From: Cheiracanthium punctorium
Lineage: Eukaryota; Arthropoda; Arachnida; Araneae; Cheiracanthiidae
NCBI GenBank assembly: GCA_038373885.1
Contig: JAWZYV010011619.1
Location: 1,426,001 to 1,490,000, forward strand
DNA length: 64,000 nt
Direction: 5' to 3'
Shown here: positions 49,508 through 60,415 of the stretch, in pieces
How the letters are laid out: every line of letters starts with the position of its first letter
Numbering within the stretch: position 1 is the stretch's first letter
Notes under the pieces: generated by a model
Told to the model about the DNA's origin: nothing
The model's database searches: none
The model's input: the letters and a program-made list of their open reading frames with translations, nothing else
Program-made: the position numbers and the translations under genes

Positions 49508-49713
49508 CAGGGTTCGTACGGGTCCTTAATTTTCTAAAATTCCGAACTTCTGAAAAACAGCCCTGAAATGTGATTATTTGAGATACTCGACATAACTCCT
49601 TTCCGTATGTTATAAAAAACAGGACCACTTTTAAAACATCAGAACATTTTAGGACAATATTTCGGAATTCAAAGTTCTTAACTCAAGCAAATCCAGAATT
49701 CGTACGAACCCTG
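49508..49713. mobile_element. 206-bp MITE with 13-bp perfect TIRs
   Basis: Ends CAGGGTTCGTACGGGTCC and, reverse-complemented, CAGGGTTCGTACGAATTC; the first 13 bases are identical. ACTTA flanks both sides (49503-49507, 49714-49718), a 5-bp target duplication if not chance. CAGGG ends suggest hAT, but hAT duplications are normally 8 bp, so the class is open. Confidence 0.8.
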
Positions 49714-50100
49714 ACTTAGGTTGTATTTGTGATTATTTAGATCCAAAAACTAATGAGAAAACGATGGTAATGCAATTGTGTTTTCAGGCCAATGCCGCAT
49801 AATAAGCTATTATTATTTTATTTTCAACTGCATACTGAGGAAAGAAAGATATCAGAACTATTTGAATTATACGTACTTTTTTGTGTTAACTTTATGTTAC
49901 TCATTATTATATAATAAGTCAGCAGATTTCAAGAAATCAAATATAATATTTAATGAAAGAAACAATTCTCTTGTATCTTTGCACGTGTTTTACATCTGAA
50001 CCCATACTTTAATACACTATAGAAGGCTGTGTGTGTGGCGATAAAATCGGGATGGACAGTAGTAACATACGCCAGTTTTTACTGGTAATAAATCTTAAGT

Positions 50101-50337
50101 TGTTGTTGTTGTGTATGATTACGGCAACGCTACACTTGGGCGATCTGCCAAGGGAGGTGCCTTGGTAGGAGGACTTTCTAAGGGGTTATAACGCGTATTC
50201 ACGTTACATCTGGAGAAAACCTACCAAAACTCCAGACCGTTAGATCGACAGCCGCGCGATGGGACCCGAACCCGGGACCTTCACACACGGCCATCTACCA
50301 TTTTCAGTGGCATATAACCACTGTGCCATGGTGAGGC
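50101..50337 (-). mobile_element. tRNA-derived SINE, family 4
   Basis: Minus strand: head GCCTCACCATGGCACAGTGG with a perfect A box TGGCACAGTGG (50318-50328) and B box GGTTCGGGTCC (50262-50272). Core GTCGATCTAACGGTCTGGAG (to 50249) is shared with family 1. Tail ends in (TTG/CAA)n at 50100-50112. Confidence 0.85.
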
Positions 50338-51537
50338 AATAAATCTTAAGACTTGGTTACTAGGCAGTATATGACTAATAGCATTTTAGGTAGAATAATA
50401 AAACAATGAAACTTACTTCACAGCATAGTGACAAATGAGCTTAAGCTGCATAAATTTTCAGTAATACGTAAAAAATATATGAAAATAATCTATAAAGGCA
50501 TTTTTTCATTTTTTTTTAAGTAGTGGTTTTTAAAACTATGTTAGGGGAGGATTTCTTTTTTTTTTAATTTAATTTCTGTCAATGCTTTCTCACAACTCTT
50601 CAGTTTTTCGTCTTCTCAAATAAGCATCACCCATTCTGATATTAAAAACTATTATTAAAATTAAAATATTTAATAAAACTTCAGTGCCAGAAAAACGTGT
50701 TTCTGTAATCTAGACTAATTAACAACCATTTTGATTTGCCCAAGAAAATAGTTTTCCAAAATCGATGTTTCATATCAACATATTAAACATACAACAGACT
50801 ATGGAGCTCATACTATATTAATTAAAATCCCGACATAATTTTGCATGTCGTGTCCAATATATCACAGTAGATCAAACTCAGTACCAGACTCATGAGTCAG
50901 TCAGTGTGTTAAAATTTATCGTGACTCCTAGAACATAGCATAATCTAAGAATTCAATCATAAAACAATTGGATTTTCATCTACGAAACACATTCGTTAAC
51001 TCTGTAAGTCACGGAATGTGCCATGGCAAGAATAATTGAGTGGTAATATTGACAAGGCATTATCTTCATTATTTTTCCCCCGTTAATGTGTCATAAATTA
51101 TTTCTTAACATAAATTTTAATGAAAAAGAGAAAGAAATAATTATAGAGTGTGTCTCTTAATCAAAAATATATAAGTAGAAACCTAATGAACGCTGAATTA
51201 GATAACAAATACATGTTTGAGTGTAGAATATTTTTCAAACTTATAAACTAACGTACAAACACGCAAGTTTCTGACCACATTATTTGGTCATCTATGATAA
51301 AATCTATATTCAATGTTAATTTTCCAATGCATATCCCGTCGTTTATATTTAAGTCTATTGGCAGTACATGATTATTCTATGGTGAAAACTGTTCGTTACT
51401 TATGTGAATTTATTTTTTCATTTAATTTATAATGGTACTTAATTAGATGTTTAAGATAATTTAAAATATCCTAAATAAAATTAAAATTGGAGGCTGCTGA
51501 TTAAGATTTCGATTTCGGTAAACATTTACAAAATATG

Positions 51538-51562
51538 TTTTTTTTTTTTTTTTTTTTTTTTA
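51538..51562. repeat. Poly(T) tract, 25 T
   Basis: Homopolymer with no recognised retroposon body on its 3' side. Confidence 0.9.
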
Positions 51563-51822
51563 AGCGATTATTCTGCAGCGCATCTTTTTCTTCGGTTTGC
51601 ATAGCATCAGTAAAATATTTTATTTTTTCATTTTCCAACTAGATGGCACCACTAGCTAAGTATTTGTGAATTGGCCTAAGTAGGGTAGTTTCAAATTGCC
51701 CATACTCATTTCTACTTAGACGTGCATTTAGTTCATACGTACGCTGAAGACAAATCTCGAAGGCACATTCAAAACAACTGTTGTCATTTTGATCATCTTT
51801 AGTGCTATAAGTGATGTGTCTA

Positions 51823-51823
51823 T

Positions 51824-51855
<32 letters not shown>

Positions 51856-51862
51856 ATATATA
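51823..51862. repeat. (TATC)n microsatellite running into (AT)n
   Basis: About eight TATC units followed by ATATATATAT, abutting the left end of the Tc1-like remnant. Confidence 0.95.
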
Positions 51863-52514
51863 TACAGGATCTCGTAAAAGTTTTGAGACGAATTCCCATG
51901 GATAGATGTTTCAGTAGTATAATGATCCAAAGTCCAAAAATAAAAAAATAAATAAATTAAATTAAAAAAAAATACAGTGTACGAGCAAGAAAATTAAACC
52001 TTTGGACTGGTCGTATTAGTCACCTGATCTCAATCCAATTGAACACCTTTGGGATCGCAAAGAACAAGTCCACTTTTCGAAAAAGAAGTCGGAACACGGA
52101 AACATTCTTGAAAAGAAGAACTCCTCCGGTATCTTCAACTGAAATGAGCGAAACTCCCTTGATTTACTTTAGAAAGCCTTGTTAATTTCATGCCCAGATG
52201 ATATGTAATGGCTTTTTGCTTTCAGGAATATGTAGCATTCCTCAAGGCAAAAGGCTAAAACTAACACTAAATATTCCTGTACTTATTACATTAAGAAGAT
52301 TTATTTCGATGAAGTTAAAAAATAAATGACTTGTCTCAAAAGTTCTTTTTTCTAAAAACTTCACCCTTGGTATTTCTTAAAATAACAATTTTCACATACA
52401 TTGTTAGTTGCATACCATGCAGAATGACTAAAGCTACAAATTACTAATTTACATCATGAAGAAATTTTGCTTACGGAAAAACGTATCTCCTTAAAGCTTT
52501 TGGGAGCCGCTGTA
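51863..52514 (+). mobile_element. Tc1-like remnant, heavily deleted
   Basis: Left TACAGGATCTCGTAAAAGTTT; right end reverse-complements to TACAGCGGCTCCCAAAAGCTT, flanked by TA-rich DNA. About 650 bp against the usual 1.6 kb. Carries only the end of a transposase. Confidence 0.7.
51998..52225 (+). pseudogene. Tc1 transposase C-terminal fragment
   Basis: DWSY-stop-SPDLNPIEHLWDRKEQ, the signature around the last acidic catalytic residue of Tc1 transposases. A frameshift follows into EELLRYLQLK, then an in-frame stop, and LESLVNFMPR, which matches the usual C-terminal helix. At least three stops or shifts, so it is long dead. Confidence 0.85.
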
Positions 52515-53557
52515 TATATAGTGCGGCCACGTTTAAGTTCACCAAACTTTCTTTTTTTTCGTGACCGTTAGTCCTAGATGAGCACTTCCCATAAAAGAAA
52601 TGGTCAAATTTAGAAAAAAAGAGTGAAGATTTTAAAGATTGAAGATTTTAATGTTAAGATTACAAGTTGAAGCGGAAAAAAAATAGTGAAAAAGTATTCA
52701 ATATAAATTTACATGCAGCCTTCAGGGCTGTATTCATATTTAAGAAAATCTTGCCCTTACAAAAACATGCAGTCACAAAATCTTCGATATTGGTAAGACC
52801 AAAATTCACGGATATTTCTAGTTCCATATTTTAATGCACAGTGTGAAGACTGTAAACTAATGAATATGGAATCAGAGCCATTGCTAAGACTTTTTTTAGG
52901 TGCCGATAAACTGAAAAGTCAAATATCGTTTTTTTTTACCAACTTACTTATTTTTATATCAATTATATGACTAATATTTTAATTTTGTCAACTGGATTTG
53001 CGTCATTTTGTCAAGTGTACCAGAAACAGAAAGTAAATTATCGTTTTCGTTAAATTTTTTTCACCATTTTTGCCAACTAGGTATCTAATTCTGCCAAGTT
53101 TAATAGAATTCTGCGAGTGTTAGATGGGAGACTCCCTCCAACCCCTTTTAGTAAGGACCCTGCATGGAATCACAATGCCCTGTCCGAAGAACGAGCTTTT
53201 GGAGTTGGTATGATCAAGTCAAAATAGATCATGCTTGTATAAGTACTTACATAAATGCATACGTACATTGAGATGCTATTCAGAAATGAAAGTGAATACA
53301 GGAATGCTCAAAATGGATTTTTGAATTACAATCCTAGCATCAAAACTTTTCGCAATCGCAAATCTTGTTTGTGCAAATATAGTAAAAATTTCTTCCAGAT
53401 CACAAACCATCTTAGACTTATTTTATAAATTTAAGAAACGACCAAACACACTCATTCATATAACCCTTTCAAAAAGGGAGGGCAAAAAAGAAACAAACAA
53501 AAACGAAAACATTCATATCTTTTGGCAGGGTATTTAGGCATTCCCACCATTACTTAC

Positions 53558-53672
53558 TTTGAATTAGCTTCATCGTCCTTGATCCCTCCCAGGGGGACAC
53601 CAGGCCATCGCATGTAGCATCTGCTGATTGTGACATCTGGATGCCTCCTTTCTCCGGCAAATAATCGAATAC
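53558..53672 (-). CDS. Exon 3 of the DUF7042/7043/7045-like gene
   Basis: Acceptor TTTCCCTAG, consensus donor GTAAGT. Phase 0 start VFDYLPEKGGIQMSQSADAT, then CDGLVSPWEGSRTMKLIQ, ending with one base. Another frame is also open across this exon, but only this one fits the phases of exons 2 and 4. Counterpart of exon 8 (VYWNSDKTTHLTGIHDTC). Confidence 0.9.
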
Positions 53673-53956
53673 CTAGGGAAACAGGGATGATTAAGGGCGG
53701 TCAGATAAACAGAATTATAGAGACAAATGTTTCTCGGTCATTCGGCCACTGGAAATAGAATGATTTTGCCTGCAAATGTTAACAGGTATTTGTGTTTATA
53801 TCAATAGTTCTTCGCCAGCTCTTACATTAATAATACGTACGGTGTGGGTTTGTGGTACGAATGCAACGCATATATTGTTTATTTATAAATTTATCCTTTT
53901 TGTATTGTACATGCATACGGGCTGTCCTATAAATAAAAGTATAGATGAGTGTGGTC

Positions 53957-54753
53957 TTAAAATGAATATTTTAGGTTATCGACTTCTAATAGCCAAAAGA
54001 AAACAAATCAAATAATTGTACTCTCGCATTCTTAATTGGAAAAGAAAAACTGTGTTTTTAGGTCTCGCATGGTATTAAAAATTTGAAAAAAAAGGTCAAA
54101 TTTCAAAATTTTTATAGAAATTCAGAAGCCTTAATGTTCAGAAGATTATTAATTTTTGTTCTAATGCATTTAGATGTTTGTCTTTAACACTCGTATCATG
54201 GAACTTTCAAAATATTTAAAACGCGTAGCATGTATCTTTAAAAATATTTAGATTTTTTCTACGATTCTTAGGTCGCCCATAAGCCGAAAGACTCCTTAAA
54301 TTAACGGAAGTTTAACTTCTTTTTCTTTTTCTTTTTTTACATATTGCAGTATTTTAAAATGAATATTTTAGGTTATCGACTTCTAATAGCCAAAAGAAAA
54401 CAAATCAAATAAAATATATAGTTGTACTGTCGCATTCTTAATTGGAAAAGAAAAACTGTGTTTTTAGGTCTCGCATGGTATTAAAAATTTGAAAAAAAAG
54501 GTCAAATTTCAAAGTTTTTATAGAAATTCAGAAGCCTTAATGTTCAGAAGATTATTAATTTTTGTTCTAATGCATTTAGATGCTTGTCTTTAACACTCAT
54601 ATCATGGAACTTTCAAAATATTCAAAACGCGTAGCATGTATCTTTAAAAATATTTAGTTTTTTTCTACGATTCTTAGGTCACCCATAAGCCGAAAGACTC
54701 CTTAAATTAACGGAAGTTTAACTTCTTTTTCTTTTTTTACATATTGCAGTATT
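53957..54753 (+). repeat. 397-bp tandem duplication
   Basis: Unit 1 53957-54353, unit 2 54354-54753. Both begin TTAAAATGAATATTTTAGG and end TTTACATATTGCAGTATT. I count about seven substitutions plus two small indels (AAATATATAG gained, one TTTTTC lost), so about 2 percent divergence. No coding frame is conserved. A recent local duplication. Confidence 0.95.
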
Positions 54754-55739
54754 TCTTCTTTTATAATCCAGTTTTAAACTTTTCAGAATAAAGGTGCATT
54801 GTGCACCTCTTTGATTTCTATGCCTTCCCATTCACCCACCCTGGAAGGATAGATATTTATAGTATTTTCAGATTTACATTTACTATTACTATAGTATTTT
54901 AGCCAAGTTTGTACATTTGTATTAAGGTATTTGAAGTTGGATTTCTGACTCAGTTTTGGCACTGATGATCGCGAATATCAAATTGCTCTTGCAAATCGCT
55001 CTCTCTCATCTTCCCCCAAATACATTTTCTGCAAATTCCCTGATAATTTTTCTAGTCCTTTCAACAGCTTGAGTGCAACATGAAAATTTTAAGAATTCAA
55101 ACTTAGCAGTTGTTTAGCTTCTAGAAATGACGGTAAATCCTTGTTTGTCAAATCTTCCATCATTGGAAGCAGATAATGTGTACATGTTAACCAATCGATC
55201 AACATGTAGGCGTTCGAAACGTCTACATACATTTTCTTCTACATTTCATTTAATGAATATATGGTGCCTGGCCATCGTTCGTCGCCAATGCTTGTGAACC
55301 AGTCCGACTGGTTATCGAGAGATGACGTCGGAATCTAATCAACGAGTTCCGCATGTCTTCCAGTGTCCATGATTCCTGAAGACTTGGGCCGAGCGCCACC
55401 TCACTGAAGTATTTGTTCAGACAGTATGCAAAGACTGTGTTTAGCTCGTGCACGTAGCACTCGCAACATCATTATAATTTTTTTTAGCTCCACAGTTCTT
55501 TAATTCGCTAGGGTTGCTAAATTGCACAAAAGCCCGATCTTTGGTGGCTTTGCACCTGGAGCATTGTACATCAAAAGATGTAATTTCTTGTTACTTTCCG
55601 ATCATGAATCATGAAAAGAGAGTATTGTAATCATAAAAAAATCAATTTGATCAATTGAGATTTTGGTGTATTGACACGTTTTGAGGTCTTCTGAATTCAT
55701 TAATGCTATTTTTTACGGGATGTAGTGTGATTGTGTGTA

Positions 55740-56570
55740 TGGGTGTGAACACGATAGCTGCTAAACGGTGCATTCGATTGAGCTCAAATTGGTTACATAT
55801 GTTATAAACCGCCATCGCAAGACGGGTGTTGATTTTGGTATGTATAGGACTTATAGTTTTTTTTTTTTACAGGGCTACAAAGAAGATATCTTTTACATTA
55901 TGACTTATGGACGGAAATTCTTGAAAGTGCGCTAGCGCTTAAACGGTGCAGTCGATTGAGCTCAAATTTGGTACATAAGCTATAGACTACCGTCGCAAGA
56001 CCGGTATAGATTTTGTTTTTTCATTGCCACGGAAATATTTCTTTTATATTATGGCCATATTTTATGTTTCTTTTATATTATGAAATCCTTGAAAGGATGC
56101 TAGCGTCTAAACGGTGCATTCGGTTGGGCACGAATTTGACAAGTACATAAAAGTTCGCGGTCACATGCTCTGCATAGATTTTGGTGTGTGAAGAGTTGAT
56201 ACTCTGTTCACGGGATTGCAAGAAATAATTCTTATGTATTACGGTCTATGGAGCTAATCATTTAAAATGAGTTAGCATCTAAAGAGTCCGTTCAAAAAAG
56301 TTCAAATTAAGTATGTATATTACAGGTCACCATCACACAACATGTACAGATTTTGCTGTGTATAGGACTTATAGTTTTTTGATGGGGCAACAAATGAGTG
56401 TTCTTTTACATTATGGCTTATAGATGGAAATCCCTGAAAGTGAGCTAAGCCTATAGGATGCATTCGAGGCTACAGGGCTACAAAAAAGTATTCTTTTGCA
56501 CTAGGTCTTATACACCCAAATTGTTTTAAGTGCACTAGTGCCTGAACACTAGATCCGATTAAGTTGAATG
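55740..56570 (+). repeat. Tandem array, period about 172 bp, five to six decayed units
   Basis: Units start at AAACGGTGCATTCGATTGAG (55763), AAACGGTGCAGTCGATTGAG (55941), AAACGGTGCATTCGGTTGGG (56109) and weaker copies near 56281, 56453 and 56542; spacings 178, 168, 172, 172. Each carries TACATTATGGxxTATGGA and GAAATxCTTGAAAGTGxGCTAG. Different sequence from the 9.8-17.5 kb arrays but nearly the same period. Confidence 0.8.
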
Positions 56571-57003
56571 GAAACTATTTCTACGCTTGGTAAATATTAA
56601 ATGTTCGGAAAGTCGAGTGGAATCATTTCATATATTTTTTTGTGAATTGTTAAGTTTTCAATAAAAGTTAAATTAGTTATTTTTTCTTTCTTATTGTGAT
56701 TATCATCTTAAAGTTAAAACTTTCTAATACAGTTTAAAAGAGGCTTCCGTTAAGTCAAGTTGGGAGCTTCTCAAACACATCTTACTTCCACACTCGAAGG
56801 TATTAGTTTACTGCTACTGGTGTTTCGAGAATTTTGTTAACATTTTTCTTTAAAACATAACATTTAGACTTATGACAACGTTAGTTTGAACACTGTAAAC
56901 TATAACTTATGAGGAAGGAACGCCAAAAGAAGAAAGTATGCAAAGCTTAGTCAATTTGTCTTATCAGTTTGTTACACAATAGATACTTATTCATAATACT
57001 TAC

Positions 57004-57125
57004 GAAACAGCGGTAAGCATTGTCGTCCTTATAAAGGGCATTATGATGCTTTCTATTTGACATTTTCCCTACTAAATAATGAGCTGAACCTTCTTTCCAT
57101 ACTGCTAAGCAGCTTAGTTCCTCCA
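57004..57125 (-). CDS. Exon 2 of the DUF7042/7043/7045-like gene
   Basis: Acceptor TTTCATTTTAG, consensus donor GTAAGT. Phase 1 start (completes Val), phase 0 end. Residues EELSCLAVWKEGSAHYLVGK then MSNRKHHNALYKDDNAYRCF. Completes the DUF7042-like domain begun in exon 1. Same C-x3-W...HYLV...CF pattern as exon 7. Confidence 0.92.
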
Positions 57126-57517
57126 CTAAAATGAAAATAAAACATTAAAATAGAAATATGTTTACTTTATCTTTACTTATATCTTTACTTAGTTTGTTAA
57201 TAGGTTTTCTAGAGATATAATGATACACAATATAAATGTTTAGGAGCTACGCTTACAAGGTTACACCTTTTTACAATGTTACACAAAAGATAACAATCAA
57301 ATATTGAAATTTAGCTAGAAGTTCAAAGTAATTTATGAACTGAAAAATTCGGAATATTTCGCACCAAGAAACACCCTTTAGCAAACGCTTAAATGCATTT
57401 TCTTCAGTTGACGACAAATTATAACACAGGTGCGAAACATATCCTCAAAAAAGAACCCGCTCTCATAAATATAAACAATGTTCATTGACCGAACGAAGCG
57501 AGATCTAGGAGTCAACT

Positions 57518-57632
57518 GTTTGTTTGTTTGTGTTGTTATTTCAAAATTACGCATGGTGTGTCTGTCGAGTACGGGGATGCCTTGGTCGGTGGATATTCTA
57601 ACTATTCTTACGCGTATTCACGTAAGAGTCAA
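57518..57632 (-). mobile_element. SINE family 4 tail fragment
   Basis: Reverse complement of the 3' half of the 50101-50337 SINE: TTGTTTGTTTGTGTTGTTATT, ATTACGCATGGTGTG and ATTCTTACGCGTATTCACGT. Lacks the tRNA-like head, consistent with 5' truncation. Confidence 0.7.
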
Positions 57633-57935
57633 CTGAAACGGCATTTTTGTGTTTGTTAATTTGTATATTATTGCAATGATCGCTCTGATATCATTTACCC
57701 GATCTTCGTGAAATTTGATGGTCGATTAGTTGAGGAGAACACAATTTTAAAGCTCAAATATGGGAAGGATTGGTTGAAGGGTAGCAGTTGTTAAGAAAAG
57801 CTAGAACAGCTTTGCATATTAGAAAATTGTTTACTTAAATCGTATTTTTTTTAGCTTTAGTTTCTGTTTGGGTGTTTTCATATAATCTGACGGGAAGTCC
57901 AGATCTAAAAGTAATCTGCCCACACCGTAACCAGA

Positions 57936-58910
57936 GAAAGAGTTGAAAAGAGAAGACAGGAAGAGTCAGATGAACAGGAAGATCGCTCAGCGTATCAACG
58001 CAATCACAACAAAGCCTTTTGTGTTGATGCAATATAGTTTCAGTGACCAGAGCGTTTGAGCCTTATGTTGCTGTAAGTTAGAAACACTCGCGGCCATGAG
58101 ACATGAGAAGCTCGCAATCGCAGACTCAAAAAAGTACGTCAAATAATGATAATCGCTGAAGAACGAGAATCTCCAGAGGCTAGCCAGGGGAGACGGCAGT
58201 CAAGGCTCATGTATTCCGATGATATCCCAGAGCACGTAGGTGTAGAAGAACCTAACCGTAGTCCCCAGTTAGATAGATAACAAGTTCTGAGTGCAGATTC
58301 ACGCGAAGCGTCTGAAAGCCGTCAACAGATACTGAAAAGTATGCGAGAAAATGTAAATGAAGGTTGTGAACGCGCAACTCTTCCAGACCGTAACGAAAGT
58401 ATTAATCGTGAGTATACAAATTTTTAGAAAATCTATTGCTTTGTCAAATGGAGCGAATGTAGGAAAATGCGTTGAATATTTTCCATATATGAACCTCATG
58501 AGGGATAGATGTGTCCGTCGCCTTTAGAAATCAACTAAACATATTTCCAGTTGATAATTATAGGGACCCTGCAAATCTCCATCAGAGTTAAATATTTTGT
58601 CGATTATAGAGCAGCATTTTATTGCCAAAGTCCATCCAGTGATTTCTGTGTACCACATTTGCGGGCAACAATACGCATTTAGTGGCCAAATTATTAATTT
58701 TCCACACGACGTGATTTCTATTGCAACGTAGCTTCCACATTCCATAAATGGTGTCTTTTGTAATAGGGAAACGAACGCCAAGACTCTGAAAATTATAGCG
58801 AATTTAGAATTTGCATTGATAAATTTTACAGAGCACTTTGATATTTGAAGGAACACAATGTCTACTACAGAGATATTGAAGTTTGTGAGGATCAATTTAA
58901 ATCGGGATAG
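57936..58910 (+). pseudogene. Decayed Helitron N-terminal region (Arg/Glu-rich repeats and DUF6570-like domain)
   Basis: Three stretches in order. 57942-58037: VEKRRQEESDEQED...QRNHNKAFCVDA. 58125-58425: RESPEASQGRRQSRL...SREASESRQQILKSMRENVN, the repeated basic/acidic motif common before Helitron Rep/helicase domains. 58570-58900: ELNILSIIEQHFIAKVHPVI SVYHICGQQYAFSGQIINFP, then a TAG stop within IAT-stop-LPHS. The GGQYAYxGHVINFPQ-like signature is what I recall for DUF6570 of Helitron proteins. Multiple stops; no Rep HUH or helicase motifs remain. Confidence 0.75.
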
Positions 58911-59471
58911 AACTAGAAAATCTCATAGTCTCTATTTGGTGAGAACCATTGATAAATCTCTCAGAGAGCAATTTATTATAGTTACGCTTAAAGCGCTTAT
59001 CTATATCGTACTCACGGTGTCGCCTCTAAGCAAAAATACTAATTTTTTGTGTGTGCGATAGATATCAAGAGGACAATTTATCGAAATGAATGAAATTATA
59101 CGTTGTCGATCTATCACTTTCCTTGACAAGATTTGTCGAAACGAATTGAGTTATTAATTAGCAAACTATAAATAAGATCCTGTTGGTAAGAGTGCTATTA
59201 CTGACACATATATTACTGACACACCTGATTTTTCTTTCTTATTCAATTATTTTGCAGATAGTCCTAATACATGGCTGTGATTTAAGTTCTGTCATACAAC
59301 CTTGATACATATTTGTACATCTATATTGCACGCACGATGTCCCCTCTAGTTAAAAAAAAATATCCCCTTTTATTTATTGCAGGATCGATCTCAAGAGAAT
59401 GCATCGAAATGTAGAAAATTATACGTTATCGGCACAAAAATAAGAACATGTTTGAAAGTATTTTCTTATGC

Positions 59472-59906
59472 AGGATGTTCCATACTGATTGGGACAAACT
59501 TTAAGGATAGGGCACATAATAAAAAATCAGAATCACATACCAACCAACTTGTGTTTAGAAACGTCGTCTTCCTGTAGCTACTAATAATCACTCTGAAACA
59601 GGTGCGGAAATACTAGTGAACTATCTGACCATTGTTCTTCAAGAACTAATGGAACTTTGACAAGAAACACGTGAATAAAACAAATAGTTTCAAAATTCTA
59701 TTTCATTTCGTGTATAAAAATTTTGGCGAGGAACATTGTTTACTAAACTTGGTTAAAAACATTACACAAACGCTTCAACAGTTTTCCCAAAGTGATTATT
59801 AACAGGTAGGTGAAAAAGGCGTTTTTGACCCCCGCATTGCTAAGTGATTCGGATTCATGTGTCCTACCGCCACTTAAAGTTTGTCCCAATCATTATGGGA
59901 CATCCT
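59472..59906. mobile_element. Long-TIR element, family Y copy 2 (short)
   Basis: Inverted ends AGGATGTTCCATACTGATTG and AGGATGTCCCATAATGATTG, followed by GGACAAACTTTAAG, with about 130 bp of diverged match. Inside, TTAGCAATGCGGGGGTCAAA...TACCTGTTAATAATCACTTT (right arm, reversed) matches the TIRs at 44235-45451, so they belong to one superfamily. No coding capacity. Confidence 0.72.
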
Positions 59907-60030
59907 ATGGGACAGAAACGATAAATTTTGATCTGTATTTCTTGTTTTTGATAATTTCACAGATTCGAAAACAAGGCTACAGTTGTATTTCTCTAACATG
60001 CCACTATATGCTCACACTTGAAGCTAACGT

Positions 60031-60256
60031 AAATGTGACCAGATTTTTGAAAGTAGAATTAAGGACATGTCGCCAATTTTGAAACAAAATTGAGGGAATT
60101 CTATAATTAGTGAAATAATTAACAGTTATCTAACTAAAAAACAATGTAATGATTAAAAATTGTCCCCAATTGTTTTTCTCTCATTTTGGGGACAAATCGA
60201 AAAAACCCAGAGAAATTGGGGACTGTCCCCGCAAATTGAGGACGTATGGTGACCTT
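60031..60256. mobile_element. Short TIR element with 10-bp target duplication
   Basis: AAGCTAACGT flanks both sides (60021-60030, 60257-60266). Left end AAATGTGACCAGA; right end reverse-complements to AAGGTCACCATACGTCC. Internal GGGGACA/TGTCCCC words repeat near the right end. A 9-11 bp duplication suggests a Mutator-like element; hAT is an alternative. Confidence 0.65.
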
Positions 60257-60415
60257 AAGCTAACGTCAAATCCATGGTGTCGACTCTAAACAAAAACATC
60301 TATCTTCTTTTTTTGTAGTGAGCGATCGATCACAAGAGGATGCATCGAAATGGGTGAAATTATACGTTACCGATCCATAAATCAGAGCAAAAATCAAGGG
60401 TAATAATTACGTTAC

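Larger units (their letters stand above)
48654..53557 (-). other. Intron 3
   Basis: 4904 bp, GTAAGT donor to TTACTTCCAG acceptor. Contains the deleted mariner 48737-49430, the 206-bp TIR element 49508-49713, a SINE 50101-50337, a T25 tract 51538-51562, a TATC microsatellite and the Tc1 remnant 51863-52514. Confidence 0.85.
53673..57003 (-). other. Intron 2
   Basis: 3331 bp, GTAAGT donor. Contains the 397-bp tandem duplication and the 172-bp-period array. Confidence 0.85.
59040..60385 (+). repeat. Three diverged repeat copies with nested elements
   Basis: The phrase CAAGAGGATGCATCGAAATG plus AAATTATACGTTxTCGATC, preceded by GGTGTCGxCTCTAAxCAAAAA, occurs at about 59018-59120, 59338-59430 and 60279-60385. 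After removing the two nested elements (59472-59906, 60031-60256), copies 2 and 3 are about 270 bases apart and copies 1 and 2 about 330, so an old tandem array is plausible. Confidence 0.55.
57126..60415 (-). other. Intron 1 (as numbered here)
   Basis: 3290 bp, GTAACG donor to TTTCATTTTAG acceptor. Contains a SINE fragment, a dead Helitron coding region and a repeat block with two nested TIR elements. Confidence 0.85.

Noticed and set aside
58524..58895. 123-codon minus-strand ORF
   Set aside because: The longest frame in its area, but it is the antisense shadow of the Helitron-like plus-strand remnant.
60160..60250. GGGGACA/TGTCCCC words as a separate TIR element
   Set aside because: Explained as the interior of the 60031-60256 element with its 10-bp duplication.
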